From: CAYSPT01 sp964432985
GTDB lineage: Bacteria; Muiribacteriota; CAYSPT01
Direction of reading: 5' to 3'
Assembly: GCA_964432985.1 (NCBI GenBank)
Contig: CAYSPT010000006.1
Span: forward strand, 62,001-126,000
DNA: 64,000 bases
In this document: piece after piece, positions 16,530 to 25,904 of the stretch
How positions within the stretch are numbered: position 1 is the stretch's first letter
Layout: each line of letters opens with the position of its first letter
Notes under the pieces: model-generated
What the model was told of the DNA's origin: nothing
The model's input: the letters and a program-made list of their open reading frames with translations, nothing else
Database searches by the model: none
Program-made: the position numbers and the translations under genes

Positions 16530-18746
16530 GTGAGTCTCCGACATGATTTTATAGAGAAAACTTTTACTGCCGAAGCCTTGACGCGCTTTTCAGCTCCTAC
16601 CCGCTCTCCTCGTTTTGCCCTGAGAAATCCTGAAGCGTGTTTAAGCTCTTCGTTGTGTCCTGCTGTTTGGCAAGGGGGATATGTTATTCCACGGAGAGAT
16701 TACTCTTATGAGGGGCTCACCGCGGTGATCAATGGTGAAAACTGGAAAATCGTTGATGGCTTTGCAGTCGGCCTTTTCTGTTCTGATAGTGATGATCCTG
16801 TCATACTGGAATTTGTAAAGGCGGTGGTGAGACCTTACCGGGTTCGATTCGAGTTTCACTTTACTATGGATGGGAGAAAGCATGACTTTTCCCTTTCATT
16901 GTATATGATGAACCGCCGGTTAGCGAACCGTTTCCTATCCTGTACAGGCGCTGCCGGTGTTATTGACTTTTCGTCCAGTTTATCCAATCGGGACACCGAC
17001 GTAATGGTGCGGATTTTGCCGCTGGCAGATATTCGTCACATGTACCATCCTTCGGCTCCTGAATCACATTTGTCATGGACCGGAGATGATGCTCTCTGGA
17101 TTTCCCGCGAAGGTCTTTTTTTCGCTGCCGGGGGAAGTAATACAAAAGCAGTTTCATGGGCCGGCAATGCGAAGATGGTCTCCACGCAACATATAATCTC
17201 CTCCTACTACCGTCTCGGCTCCGGTTTCAGGATAAACGTGGCTGGACATCCGGTCCCCTGTGGAGAAGAAAAGAAACTTGTTGAACCGGGTGTCATAATA
17301 ACCGGTCCGGAAAACCGGGTGCTTTTTGCCTGCGCCGGGTCAGTTGAAGAGGTCAAAAAGTTGTGTGCTTGGGCCCACGGGGAGTATGAAGAAAACATCC
17401 ACAGAGAGGAGGAGTCACAGCGGGGAATAATAAGGCGTGCCAGAAAAGCGCCGTTGTACATGAATACATTCGATATTGGGTCCAGGATTACCACCCTGTC
17501 AAAATTCGGAATGCATGTCTGTGGGGCGGATGGAGAAGCTAAAACCTGTTTTTTGCCTGAAGCGGGTGGGTGGTGGTTTAAAACTCCCTGGTTCAGGGAT
17601 GTGTTTGAAGGAATCTACAATAGTCTGGATGCCGTAATGGCCATATGGGGAGAAGAGTATCCCGGCAGTATTATCAAGGTTGCCCTGGAGTTGATGGATA
17701 CAAAACGAGGTCTCGTCCCCAATAAGATTGAAGAAGAAGGGGGAAAACTTCAGTTTTGCGGGACAGATGCCACTCTTCTTACCTTTTTGACCGCTGAAAA
17801 GTATCTTTCCAGAGTGTGGTGTGAGGCTCTGGCAAGGCTGGTTTTGAAGAGTGGCCGAAAACTTTTTCAGGCGTTCAGTCATTCGTTGCTCGACAAGGTG
17901 AACGGTCCTCCTGTACTTGATGAAAATGGTCTCATTTGCTGTTCATCCTGGCATAGCTGGACTGATGGAAAAAGACGGCTGGTTATTGATGGTCAGACCT
18001 ACTCGCTGGCCATTCGGATACCCGAAGTGTGGGAGAGGGAGTTAATTGCTAAGTACTGTCATATTCTCCCCGAAGATCGAGTGGTAGCAGTACATTCAGT
18101 GATGGAGAGCCCGTATTTTTTTCTGCCCGAGATCAATGCTCAGTGGTTAAGAGTTCTGGCGTTCCTGATAGAATTGGCTGACAAATGTGGACTCAGGGGA
18201 AAAGAAGCCAGGGTGATTTCAGCTGTCTATGAAAGAGCCCGGCCCAGTTTCAAACGAGTGTTTGCCAACGTGGATGGAAGTCTTAACAGTGTTGTTACCC
18301 ACCGGAAATTCCCACTTGGTACTCTGACGGATTCAACTCCGGGCTCTCCTCAAGTCGTTGCTATGGATCTGGTGGGTGAAATGTTGTTTTCTACCTCAGA
18401 AATTGCGGAATTTGTCAGGCATGTTATCGATTACCTGCTGGAATACTCAGGATCGAGGCCATTTGGAATCGTCGTTCGAAAGTCAGGTATACGTACCTAT
18501 TTGGACGATAATGAGTATCACGAAGAAGTTGTGTGGCCACGGGACATTCCGTATCTGGTCAGGCTCCTGAAGATGACAGGCAGGGAAGACATGGCGGTTG
18601 AACTGATAAACGAACACCTGAACCGCCAGGATTCGGAAGGCGTGATCTTCTATAATCCTGAGTTATACAGTCCGGACAACGGTGATACCCCGGGGCCTGT
18701 CCCCGTAAAAAATCCCATGCAGTGGTGGAGTCACTGGGTTTTCTAA
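16530..18746 (+). CDS. Amylo-alpha-1,6-glucosidase/glycogen-debranching-type protein
   Basis: A 738-residue protein. I start it at GTG 16530, which has GAGGAG eight bases upstream and clears the mutM stop. The first 300 residues are beta-rich and resemble the N-terminal domain of bacterial debranching enzymes. The C-terminal part is an (alpha/alpha)6 toroid of the GDE_C type: WWFKTPWFRDVFEGI, then GTDATLLTFL, SWTDGKRR, and a terminal region with EEVVWPRDIPYLVRLL and QWWSHWVF. The PWFRD and GTDATLL motifs correspond to the acid-bearing regions of amylo-1,6-glucosidases, which remove alpha-1,6 branches from glycogen. The substrate is inferred from the family. Its position after repair genes gives no further clue. 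Confidence 0.82.
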   Translation: MSLRHDFIEKTFTAEALTRFSAPTRSPRFALRNPEACLSSSLCPAVWQGGYVIPRRDYSYEGLTAVINGENWKIVDGFAVGLFCSDSDDPVILEFVKAVVRPYRVRFEFHFTMDGRKHDFSLSLYMMNRRLANRFLSCTGAAGVIDFSSSLSNRDTDVMVRILPLADIRHMYHPSAPESHLSWTGDDALWISREGLFFAAGGSNTKAVSWAGNAKMVSTQHIISSYYRLGSGFRINVAGHPVPCGEEKKLVEPGVIITGPENRVLFACAGSVEEVKKLCAWAHGEYEENIHREEESQRGIIRRARKAPLYMNTFDIGSRITTLSKFGMHVCGADGEAKTCFLPEAGGWWFKTPWFRDVFEGIYNSLDAVMAIWGEEYPGSIIKVALELMDTKRGLVPNKIEEEGGKLQFCGTDATLLTFLTAEKYLSRVWCEALARLVLKSGRKLFQAFSHSLLDKVNGPPVLDENGLICCSSWHSWTDGKRRLVIDGQTYSLAIRIPEVWERELIAKYCHILPEDRVVAVHSVMESPYFFLPEINAQWLRVLAFLIELADKCGLRGKEARVISAVYERARPSFKRVFANVDGSLNSVVTHRKFPLGTLTDSTPGSPQVVAMDLVGEMLFSTSEIAEFVRHVIDYLLEYSGSRPFGIVVRKSGIRTYLDDNEYHEEVVWPRDIPYLVRLLKMTGREDMAVELINEHLNRQDSEGVIFYNPELYSPDNGDTPGPVPVKNPMQWWSHWVF

Positions 18747-18961
18747 CCAATTTGGAGTGCGTGCTCCGACATCACACGGGTACACGACAATAAAGTTGGG
18801 ATATGTGAAGCGTCAATTGCCATATACATCACAGGAGACACTTGAAGAAACAGCGCCTCAATGGTATCATGATGCAACATTGCTCCCGATGGTCCGGCTG
18901 TAAGCATATCGTTGATAAAATAGGTTATTTATTGGTTATAAACGACGGAAGGGGAATGAGC

Positions 18962-19075
18962 ATGCGTTTTATCAGAAAGATGATTTGGTGGGGTATATTT
19001 GGTGTGGCAGGCTATTTTTGCGGGTACCGGTATGCCAAGATGGATGATGAAATTCAAAAAATACTTGAGGAGTAG
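18962..19075 (+). CDS. Small single-pass membrane protein
   Basis: A 37-residue reading frame preceded by GGAAGGGG seven bases before the ATG. It encodes a basic start (RFIRK), one hydrophobic helix (MIWWGIFGVAGYFCGY) and a charged tail ending EIQKILEE. The histidine kinase gene begins 17 bases later, so it may be a small accessory protein of that sensor. An ATG two codons upstream is also possible. I do not recognise the family. Confidence 0.45.
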   Translation: MRFIRKMIWWGIFGVAGYFCGYRYAKMDDEIQKILEE

Positions 19076-19092
19076 GCCTTGAGGATCTATCC

Positions 19093-20724
19093 ATGATGAA
19101 AATATCAGGAATTCAAGCCAAATTGGTTTTTTCCTTGCTGGCACTCATGGTGGCAGCTTCACTTATTACGAGCTTTTTCTTTTTTTCCCGAGTCCGGGCG
19201 GGGCTCCTGAAGGAAACTGACAAGCATGTACGTTCCCTCGCCCAGACGAGTGCCCTGATGATAGAAGGTGATGCCTTCCTTAATGTTTTGCAGGGAAGTG
19301 ATCCTACGGGATTCCTGGACAGGACAATTCGCCGCAAAATGCGGGAGATTTATACTGCCAGTCCAAATGTCCGGGATATCATTGCCGTTGGTCGTATACA
19401 AGGAGCCATGAAGGTTGCCGTTTCCATACCGGACATCGATATGACACCCCAGGACATGGTTTCTGAGGCAGTTGCTCCTATCGCAGAAGCTCTCAAAGGC
19501 ATGGTGACTACCGATCTGAGAGGGCTTGCTGCCGACGACAGGATTACCTATGGCTACGCACCAATTTTTAATTCTGAAGGAAAACCGGTTGGAGCACTTA
19601 GAATAGGATACTCCACCGCCGCTATGGGGCGAGTTCTCGATTCGCTTAGAGTTCGCGCTTTGACAGCTTTTCTCATTTGCGTTGTCATGTCACTCATAGT
19701 CAGTTATTTTACCGCCAGGCATCTCGTGGCTCCCATCATGAAATTAGCGGAAGCAACCAGCCGGGTTGCAGACGGGGAGCTTGGTTTGAAAGTCCACATT
19801 GATTCGCGGGATGAATTGGGAGATCTGGCCCGTTCGTTTTCCTTGATGAGTGATAAGCTGAAGCAAGCCTATGATAAATTACAGAACAAATTGGGACTGA
19901 CTGATCAGGAACTGGTAAAAACCAACCGTGAACTGGCGGAAGCAAACACACGCCTGCAAACAGCAATGGAAGAATTGAAACGGAACCAGGAACGCCTGGT
20001 TCAGTCGGAAAAACTGGCCGCTCTGGGAGAAATGGCTGCCTGTGTGGCACACGAGGTACGCAATCCATTATCGGTTATTCGCTCCTCCGCCCAGCTTTTG
20101 ACAGGTAAAGAGCCTGATAAAGCCTCTGAGGGTAAAGCCTCTGAAGGTAAATCCGCTGAATTGATACAGTTCATCCAGGAAGAGGTTACCAGGCTCGATA
20201 GGGTGGTCGAGAATTTCCTAAAGTTTTCACGGCCGGTAAAAGTTACTCTGGCCGACGAAAATTTCAACGAAGTGGTTGAATACGCTACCAGGGTTATTGA
20301 AGAAAAAGCCAGGGAAACCAATGTCACGCTGGCAATGAACTTGACCGAAAATCCCGGTCACTGTGAACTTGACCGGGAGCAGTTCAGGCAGTTACTGATG
20401 AACCTTATTCTTAATGCCATTGATGCTTCCCCGAATGGGGGAACCGTGACTGTGTCAACCTCCATTGATGACCGGTGGGGCGTGGTTTCCGTAACTGATG
20501 AGGGATCGGGTATTTCTCGTGAACACCAGGAACACCTGTTCAAACCATTTTTTACCACAAAGAGAGAAGGGACCGGCCTCGGGCTTTCCATCAGCCAGCA
20601 TATAGCACGGGCGCATGGGGGAGAGCTGACGTTGATGAAAACCAGCGACCAGGGCACGACACTCATGGTTAGAATTCCCAGGAAAGGCGAGTTGCAAGCA
20701 AGTGGCGCGGATTCTCGTAGTTGA
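19093..20724 (+). CDS. Membrane sensor histidine kinase (NtrB/AtoS-like)
   Basis: A 543-residue sensor kinase. TM1 is near residues 9-32. A periplasmic domain of about 155 residues follows (RDIIAVGRIQGAMKVAVS, then RITYGYAPIFNSEGKPVGAL), resembling a Cache/PAS-like fold. TM2 is near residues 190-210, followed by a HAMP domain, a coiled coil, the H-box AACVAHEVRNPLSVIRSSAQ (His320) and a HATPase with N, G1 (DEGSGIS), F and G2 (GTGLGLSI) boxes. It should phosphorylate the sigma-54 response regulator whose GTG start lies inside its 3' end (23-base overlap). A triple 15-bp repeat encodes (D/G)KASE units inside the dimerisation hairpin just after the H-box. The ligand is unknown. Confidence 0.93.
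   Translation: MMKISGIQAKLVFSLLALMVAASLITSFFFFSRVRAGLLKETDKHVRSLAQTSALMIEGDAFLNVLQGSDPTGFLDRTIRRKMREIYTASPNVRDIIAVGRIQGAMKVAVSIPDIDMTPQDMVSEAVAPIAEALKGMVTTDLRGLAADDRITYGYAPIFNSEGKPVGALRIGYSTAAMGRVLDSLRVRALTAFLICVVMSLIVSYFTARHLVAPIMKLAEATSRVADGELGLKVHIDSRDELGDLARSFSLMSDKLKQAYDKLQNKLGLTDQELVKTNRELAEANTRLQTAMEELKRNQERLVQSEKLAALGEMAACVAHEVRNPLSVIRSSAQLLTGKEPDKASEGKASEGKSAELIQFIQEEVTRLDRVVENFLKFSRPVKVTLADENFNEVVEYATRVIEEKARETNVTLAMNLTENPGHCELDREQFRQLLMNLILNAIDASPNGGTVTVSTSIDDRWGVVSVTDEGSGISREHQEHLFKPFFTTKREGTGLGLSISQHIARAHGGELTLMKTSDQGTTLMVRIPRKGELQASGADSRS
20116..20160 (+). repeat. Three 15-bp in-frame tandem repeats in the kinase gene
   Basis: Units at 20116-20130, 20131-20145 and 20146-20160 encode DKASE, GKASE and GKSAE. 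The first two differ at two positions. The repeat lies in the loop of the dimerisation/phosphotransfer hairpin and is prone to length change in multiples of five residues. Confidence 0.85.
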
Positions 20725-22069
20725 TGACGAACCAAATATGCGCAGGGTGCTCGAGATTGCCCTCAGGGATGAGGGACATGACGTAACCTGTGCCGGTGAT
20801 GGGCAGGCGGGCTGGAAGAAATTCCAGGAAATGGCCCCTCACATGGTCATTACCGATGTAAAAATGCCTAAAATGTCCGGCATTGAATTCCTCGGTAAGA
20901 TCAAGGGCTTCAGTGATGACATCCCGGTCATTGTCATGACGGCTTTTGGCACGGTTGACAGTGCAGTGGAGGCCATGAAACAGGGTGCGTATCATTATGT
21001 GCTGAAACCTATCAACATGGATGAAATGAAAATAATGGTTGAGAAGGCGCTTCAGTTCAGCACATTGCTGCACGAGAACCGTGCCTTGCGAGAGACGGTC
21101 AGGGGAGCGTCTTTCGGTGAAATAATCGGCATGAGCTCTTCTATGGTCAGGATATATCAGGTCATCGATCAAATCTCGGAGTCTTCGGCAACCGTTCTAA
21201 TAAATGGGAAAAGCGGTACGGGCAAGGAACTGATAGCCAGGGCTATTCATCAGCGGAGTCCTCGCAAAGAACGTCCCTTCATACCGGTTGACTGTGCGGC
21301 CATTCCTGAAAATCTACTGGAATCAGAATTGTTCGGGCATGAAAAGGGATCATTTACGGGAGCCACTACCCGCCGTTCGGGAAAGTTTGAACTGGCCGAC
21401 GGGGGTACGATTTTTCTTGATGAAATAACCGAGATGCCGGTGGGTATGCAGGCAAAACTGCTCAGAACGCTTCAGGAGCGGGAATTTACCCGGGTCGGAG
21501 GCAATGTCAGAATAAAAGTTGATGTGAGGGTAATTGCTGCCACCAACCGGGACCTGCCTCAGGCTATTCACGAGGGGCGTATTCGTGAGGATCTGTACTA
21601 TCGATTGAATGTCGTTCCAATACTGGTACCGGCTCTCAAGGAGCGAGTGGATGATATCCCGTTGCTGGCAGAACATTTCATAAAAAAGTATTGCCGCGAA
21701 AACAGGGTGGCGACCAAAAAGTTCACCAAAGATGCTCTTGATGTACTGAGCCGGTACGAATGGCCGGGTAATGTTCGGGAACTGGAGAACCTGATTCAAC
21801 ATCTTGTGCTGTTAGTTAAATCAGAAATCATCGGGATCCCCAGTCTTCCAGAGTGGGTCAGGGGACCCGTTGCAGCGGATTTGGTCCCCGGGGAAGATAT
21901 TTGCTTGCCCCGTGATGGAGTGGATCTCCCTGGGCTTGTCAAAAAACTTGAAGTAGAGTACATAAAAGCAGCTCTGGAAAAGTCTGACAATGTTATTGCT
22001 CGTGCGGCACGTATACTCGGGCTGACACGTAAAATGCTGCGGTATAAAAAAGAGAAATACGGGATATGA
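20702..22069 (+). CDS. Sigma-54-dependent response regulator (NtrC/AtoC-like)
   Basis: A 455-residue NtrC-family activator. The receiver domain has ILVVDDEP, phosphoacceptor Asp52 (VITDVKMP), the MTAFG segment and a KP near residue 102. The AAA+ domain has Walker A GKSGTGKE, the sigma-54 contact loop GSFTGA (Ser in place of the usual Ala of GAFTGA), Walker B GTIFLDEI and the YRLNVVPI motif. The C-terminal Fis-type helix-turn-helix ends NVIARAARILGLTRKMLRYK. It is coupled to the upstream kinase. It should activate promoters with the -24 GG/-12 GC sigma-54 motif, so an rpoN gene must exist elsewhere. Targets are unknown. Confidence 0.95.
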   Translation: MARILVVDDEPNMRRVLEIALRDEGHDVTCAGDGQAGWKKFQEMAPHMVITDVKMPKMSGIEFLGKIKGFSDDIPVIVMTAFGTVDSAVEAMKQGAYHYVLKPINMDEMKIMVEKALQFSTLLHENRALRETVRGASFGEIIGMSSSMVRIYQVIDQISESSATVLINGKSGTGKELIARAIHQRSPRKERPFIPVDCAAIPENLLESELFGHEKGSFTGATTRRSGKFELADGGTIFLDEITEMPVGMQAKLLRTLQEREFTRVGGNVRIKVDVRVIAATNRDLPQAIHEGRIREDLYYRLNVVPILVPALKERVDDIPLLAEHFIKKYCRENRVATKKFTKDALDVLSRYEWPGNVRELENLIQHLVLLVKSEIIGIPSLPEWVRGPVAADLVPGEDICLPRDGVDLPGLVKKLEVEYIKAALEKSDNVIARAARILGLTRKMLRYKKEKYGI

Positions 22070-22145
22070 TGAATCCGTTTATGAAACATGCGGGTTTTAG
22101 GCCGGTTGCAAGGCTTCACATATTTCCTGCGGAAGGTGTGTTGTT

Positions 22146-23114
22146 GTGAAAAAGACCTGTTTGAGCTTTATTGTTATAACACTGCTTTTGGTTTCCGCTT
22201 CCGGTGTTTTATCGGTCGAAGATACGAACTATCGGATTTTGATCGTTGCCAACCAGCGATATCCGTTCTACCGCCAGGCTGTGCATGGTTTTCGCCTCGG
22301 ACTGAGAGAGCAAGGGTACCACGAAGATACGGTCACATTTGAAACACTTTCGATAGATAGCGGCTCTTTAACCTCCCGTGAAAAGTTGAAATCGATTTTA
22401 CGGGATCCCCCTGATCTGGTATTTGTTGTTGGTGCATCTTCAGCAGATCTCGTGGCGGATGAGATAACAAAAATACCAGTGGTGTTCTCCGGGGTATACA
22501 AGGCATCTGGAAAGCTTGTTGATAGCGGCGCGGGGTACGATAAGGTAAACTTCTGTGGAGTATCGGTCGGGGTACCAATGGAAAAAGCGGCAGATTTTTT
22601 CCAGCAAGCTCGTTATTTTGATACGCTCATGGTGGTGGTCTCCCCTGATGATCCAGATAGTGCAATGCAAATTGCAGACCTTGAGTCTGCTGGCGAAAAC
22701 CTCGGATTCAAGGTGGAAGCGATTGCTTTGAACGAAGAAAATAGTGAATCGCCTCTTGGAGATAGTGACACCGATGATAAAACAGCCCTGTATATACCAC
22801 TCGATCTGAAAGTATACGGTTCTTTGAGGGTAATATTGAAGGAAGCTGAAACACGCAAGATCCCTGTTTTTACGATGTTGAGAGAAGTTGTTCTCCGAGG
22901 CGCTCATCTCGGTTTTACTGCCAACTTTTATCTGGCGGGGGAAATGGCGGCTTTCAAAGCAGCCGACATTTTACGGGGAGAAAGTTCACCGGGAGAATTA
23001 TCGATACATTCGGTGCCCATGTTCGACATCGTCATAAACGAGCGGTCTGCCAGGTCGAGCGGAATCACGTTTCCTCCTGAGATATACAGTGCGGGTGTCG
23101 AGATAATCAGGTAA
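22146..23114 (+). CDS. Secreted ABC-type substrate-binding protein (ABC_sub_bind family)
   Basis: A 322-residue protein starting at GTG with AAGGTG upstream. Residues 1-23 form a Sec signal peptide with no lipobox. The mature protein has the periplasmic-binding fold of PF04392: ILIVANQRYPFYRQAVHGF with a GLREQGY helix, then PDLVFVVGASSADLVADE, IPVVFSGVYK, a hinge and TALYIPLDLKVYGSL. The C-terminal RGAHLGFTANFYLAGEMAAF is the family's GlGxxxxxxxxG-like region. These proteins bind small solutes, often near two-component systems. No permease or ATPase gene is adjacent, so it may act as a sensory ligand-binding protein for the kinase upstream (inference). Confidence 0.78.
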   Translation: MKKTCLSFIVITLLLVSASGVLSVEDTNYRILIVANQRYPFYRQAVHGFRLGLREQGYHEDTVTFETLSIDSGSLTSREKLKSILRDPPDLVFVVGASSADLVADEITKIPVVFSGVYKASGKLVDSGAGYDKVNFCGVSVGVPMEKAADFFQQARYFDTLMVVVSPDDPDSAMQIADLESAGENLGFKVEAIALNEENSESPLGDSDTDDKTALYIPLDLKVYGSLRVILKEAETRKIPVFTMLREVVLRGAHLGFTANFYLAGEMAAFKAADILRGESSPGELSIHSVPMFDIVINERSARSSGITFPPEIYSAGVEIIR

Positions 23115-23126
23115 TGAGGTGAAAAC

Positions 23127-23825
23127 GTGGCAGCAGAGCAGGTTGAAGAACGAAAAAACCGGATAATTGAACGTCCGCATCAGTTTGTCGTGATCGGTCT
23201 TGGAAATTTCGGGCTGAGTGTGGCGCGGACCCTGGTGGGGGCTGGATATGAAGTGCTGGCAATAGACGCCGATCCGCAGCGAGTCCAGAACGTGGTTGAT
23301 GAAAAGATAGTAACACATGCCGTTGTTGCTGATGTTACAAATCAAAATTCACTCAGGGATGCTGGTGTTGACGCGTCGTATGATTGCGGGATTCTCAGCA
23401 TTTCAGGAAACCTGGCAGCCTCTATTCTAGCCACTCTGCTGCTCAAGCAGCTTGGTGTAAAACAGGTGATTGCCAAGGCTGCCGACAAGGTTCATGGCCA
23501 GGTGCTTCAGATGATTGGTGCTGATAAAATAGTCTTTCCCGAAGAAGAGCTCGGGGAGCGAATAGCTCGAAGTCTCATGTCGGGATATACGCTAGATTAC
23601 CTTGGTCTGCCGGGTGATTTCAGTATCCTGGAAATGTATCCCCCGGAAAAATGGCTCCGTAAGACCCTGAGTGAACTCAGTCTCAGGGCGGAATACGAAA
23701 CAAATATTATTGCGGTCAAAGAAGGAGAAGAAGTTTTTCTTCCCCATGCCGAAACCCGAATTAATGAAAACCAGACGCTGATCGTAATCATTCACAATGA
23801 TATGCGCGAAAAGCTTGGAGTCTGA
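23127..23825 (+). CDS. ktrA: KtrA/TrkA-type potassium uptake regulatory subunit
   Basis: A 232-residue RCK protein. The Rossmann nucleotide loop VVIGLGNFGLSVARTL is followed by the acidic strand end VLAIDADPQRVQ. RCK_N spans about residues 15-140 and RCK_C about 145-230 (DYLGLPGDFSILEMYPPEKW). It has a single RCK_N-RCK_C unit, as in KtrA rather than the duplicated E. coli TrkA. It gates the membrane subunit encoded 16 bases downstream in response to NAD(H) or ATP/ADP. The start GTG has GAGGTG upstream. Confidence 0.93.
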   Translation: MAAEQVEERKNRIIERPHQFVVIGLGNFGLSVARTLVGAGYEVLAIDADPQRVQNVVDEKIVTHAVVADVTNQNSLRDAGVDASYDCGILSISGNLAASILATLLLKQLGVKQVIAKAADKVHGQVLQMIGADKIVFPEEELGERIARSLMSGYTLDYLGLPGDFSILEMYPPEKWLRKTLSELSLRAEYETNIIAVKEGEEVFLPHAETRINENQTLIVIIHNDMREKLGV

Positions 23826-23841
23826 AAGATAAGAACCGCTC

Positions 23842-25161
23842 ATGAAAAGTTTTTCCCCATCACAAATGCTTGTTTTAAGTTTTGCCCTGGCTATTGTGGG
23901 CGGGGCAGTGCTGCTGATGTTTCCGTTCTCGTCAGAGACGGGAGAAACCACCTCGTTTGTTGATGCGCTTTTCACATCTACTTCAGCCGTATGTGTCACC
24001 GGCTTAATTGTCAAGGATACCCCTAATTATTTCTCCACGTTTGGAGAAATAATCATCATTCTGCTCATTCAGGTTGGTGGGGTGGGGATTATGACTTTTT
24101 CTACCATAATTGCTCTGTTGCTTGGTCGGCGAATCGGCTTACGCCAGCAATTACTCATAAAGGAAGACTTGAACAGAGTAGGTCTGGGAGACATCATACT
24201 GCTTCTCAAATATGTCTGTGTTCTCACCGTGGGTGTTGAGTTGATAGGAGCCTTCTTTCTGTTCTTTCGCTGGTGGAGCATTGGACTTGGAAGTATTGGG
24301 CACACGGCCTACCTGGCTGTGTTTCACGCCATATCGGCTTTTTGCAACGCGGGTTTTTCGCTTTTTTCAAACAGCCTGGAAAGATTTTCCGGGGATCCAA
24401 TTATTACCGGGACAATTGGTTTTTTAATTATATTGGGTGGTATCGGGTACGGTGTAATCTATGAATGTATCAGATACAAGAGGACCGGTTCTCTTTCTCT
24501 ACATACGAAGATCGTTATCCTGGTGACACTCGTTCTGCTGATTGGCGGTACGATTGTTCTGTTTGTTTGCGAGTTTTCCAACCCGCTTACTCTGAAAGGA
24601 CGCCCTTTACTGGAAAAGGGCCTCATCGCCTGGTTTCAAGCTCTCTCTCCTCGGACGGCGGGATTCAATACGGTTCCTATCAAGAATATGCGGTCCGCCA
24701 GCCAGTACCTGCTCATGGGTTTGATGTTTATCGGAGCATCGCCAGGTTCCACCGCCGGTGGAATCAAAACGACCACGTTTCTAATATTGCTGCTGTTCAT
24801 GATCGCCACCTTTAAAGGAAAAGCGAGCGTGGTGCTTTACAAGCGGACCATTCCGAAAGACGTGGTTACCCGCTCACTGCTTTTGTCGCTGTTTTCGTTC
24901 CTGGCGGTCTGTCTGTTTGTATTCCTGCTTCTCCTGACCGAATCCTTTTCCATGAAGGATATATTGTTCGAAGCAGTGTCTGCTTTTGGAACCGTTGGTC
25001 TCTCGCTGGGTATAACGTTTGATCTGACTGTTCTGGGGAAACTTCTCGTTACAGTGCTCATGTTTATCGGAAGAGTTGGTCCCCTGGCACTGGTGTTCGC
25101 CATGGTTTCCGGAAAGGAGCCGGCAGTTTCTTTCCCGGAAGAAAAAATAATGGTTGGCTGA
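23842..25161 (+). CDS. ktrB: KtrB/TrkH-type potassium transporter
   Basis: A 439-residue integral membrane protein with four membrane-pore-membrane repeats. The selectivity segments are visible: STSAVCVTGLIV, AFCNAGFSLF, SPRTAGFNTV and AFGTVGLSLG. Pore segment three is followed by SPGSTAGGIKTTTF, the conserved intramembrane loop region. The length of about 440 residues fits KtrB rather than TrkH (about 480). With the adjacent ktrA it forms a sodium- or proton-coupled potassium uptake system. Confidence 0.95.
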   Translation: MKSFSPSQMLVLSFALAIVGGAVLLMFPFSSETGETTSFVDALFTSTSAVCVTGLIVKDTPNYFSTFGEIIIILLIQVGGVGIMTFSTIIALLLGRRIGLRQQLLIKEDLNRVGLGDIILLLKYVCVLTVGVELIGAFFLFFRWWSIGLGSIGHTAYLAVFHAISAFCNAGFSLFSNSLERFSGDPIITGTIGFLIILGGIGYGVIYECIRYKRTGSLSLHTKIVILVTLVLLIGGTIVLFVCEFSNPLTLKGRPLLEKGLIAWFQALSPRTAGFNTVPIKNMRSASQYLLMGLMFIGASPGSTAGGIKTTTFLILLLFMIATFKGKASVVLYKRTIPKDVVTRSLLLSLFSFLAVCLFVFLLLLTESFSMKDILFEAVSAFGTVGLSLGITFDLTVLGKLLVTVLMFIGRVGPLALVFAMVSGKEPAVSFPEEKIMVG

Positions 25162-25178
25162 TCCGCTTAACACGTGCC

Positions 25179-25661
25179 TTACAGATCGATGATGTTGACT
25201 GTTTTTGTCTCGGTATCCACCATGGCCATAGTACTGCGACCGGTTAGCCATCCACCTGCTTCGCCCGGATTAACTACCAGGGTGCTGCCTTCTCGAATGT
25301 CCAGGTAATGGGTGTGACCGTAAAAAATGAAGTCGGCTTTTCCTCCAGATATCAAATCTTCCAGCAGGTCCGGTTCATGCATCAACACAATTCTTTTATC
25401 CTCAATTTCCAGAGAGAACGGGCTGTGATGGATTGAGGCTACTCCTTCGTATCGTTTCAGGAGAAACAGCTTGTCGCCGTCATTATTTCCAAAGACGCCT
25501 TCCATCCTGCAGTTCAGATTGTTAAAATGACCAGCTGTGATGGGAGATATAAAATCCCCACAGTGAATGACAAGTTTGACATTTTCTTTTGCACAGATTT
25601 CAACAGCTCTGTCAATAACCGGCATGTTTTCATGGGTATCCGAAATGACACAAACTTTCAT
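25179..25661 (-). CDS. YfcE/MJ0936-type metallophosphoesterase
   Basis: A 160-residue calcineurin-like phosphodiesterase. Metal-binding motifs are in order: VISDTHEN, VIHCGDFI, GVFGNNDGD, LMHEPD and FYGHTHYL. The family hydrolyses phosphodiesters such as bis-pNPP in vitro, with physiological substrates unclear. It converges on ktrB with a 17-base gap. Upstream is a 243-base divergent region shared with mnmA, in which I see no convincing promoter. Confidence 0.92.
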   Translation of the reverse strand: MKVCVISDTHENMPVIDRAVEICAKENVKLVIHCGDFISPITAGHFNNLNCRMEGVFGNNDGDKLFLLKRYEGVASIHHSPFSLEIEDKRIVLMHEPDLLEDLISGGKADFIFYGHTHYLDIREGSTLVVNPGEAGGWLTGRSTMAMVDTETKTVNIIDL

Positions 25662-25904
25662 GGTTGTTCACTCCTTCCAGTCTTCTGGTGTATAGACAGA
25701 CTAGAACATTGTCATCTTGTACGTCAAACCGTGTCGGAGTTGAATACATACCAGGTCCAGGACGTGTCTGCTTGACGATATCCGAAGCATGATGTACTTT
25801 ACTTTTACCCTGAATCCGAAAAATGCAACAGACTTATTTTCCGTAGCCTTATGACAAAAACAATCGCCTTTTCCGGGTTAATAATATCAGGAGGAGACTG
25901 GTCT

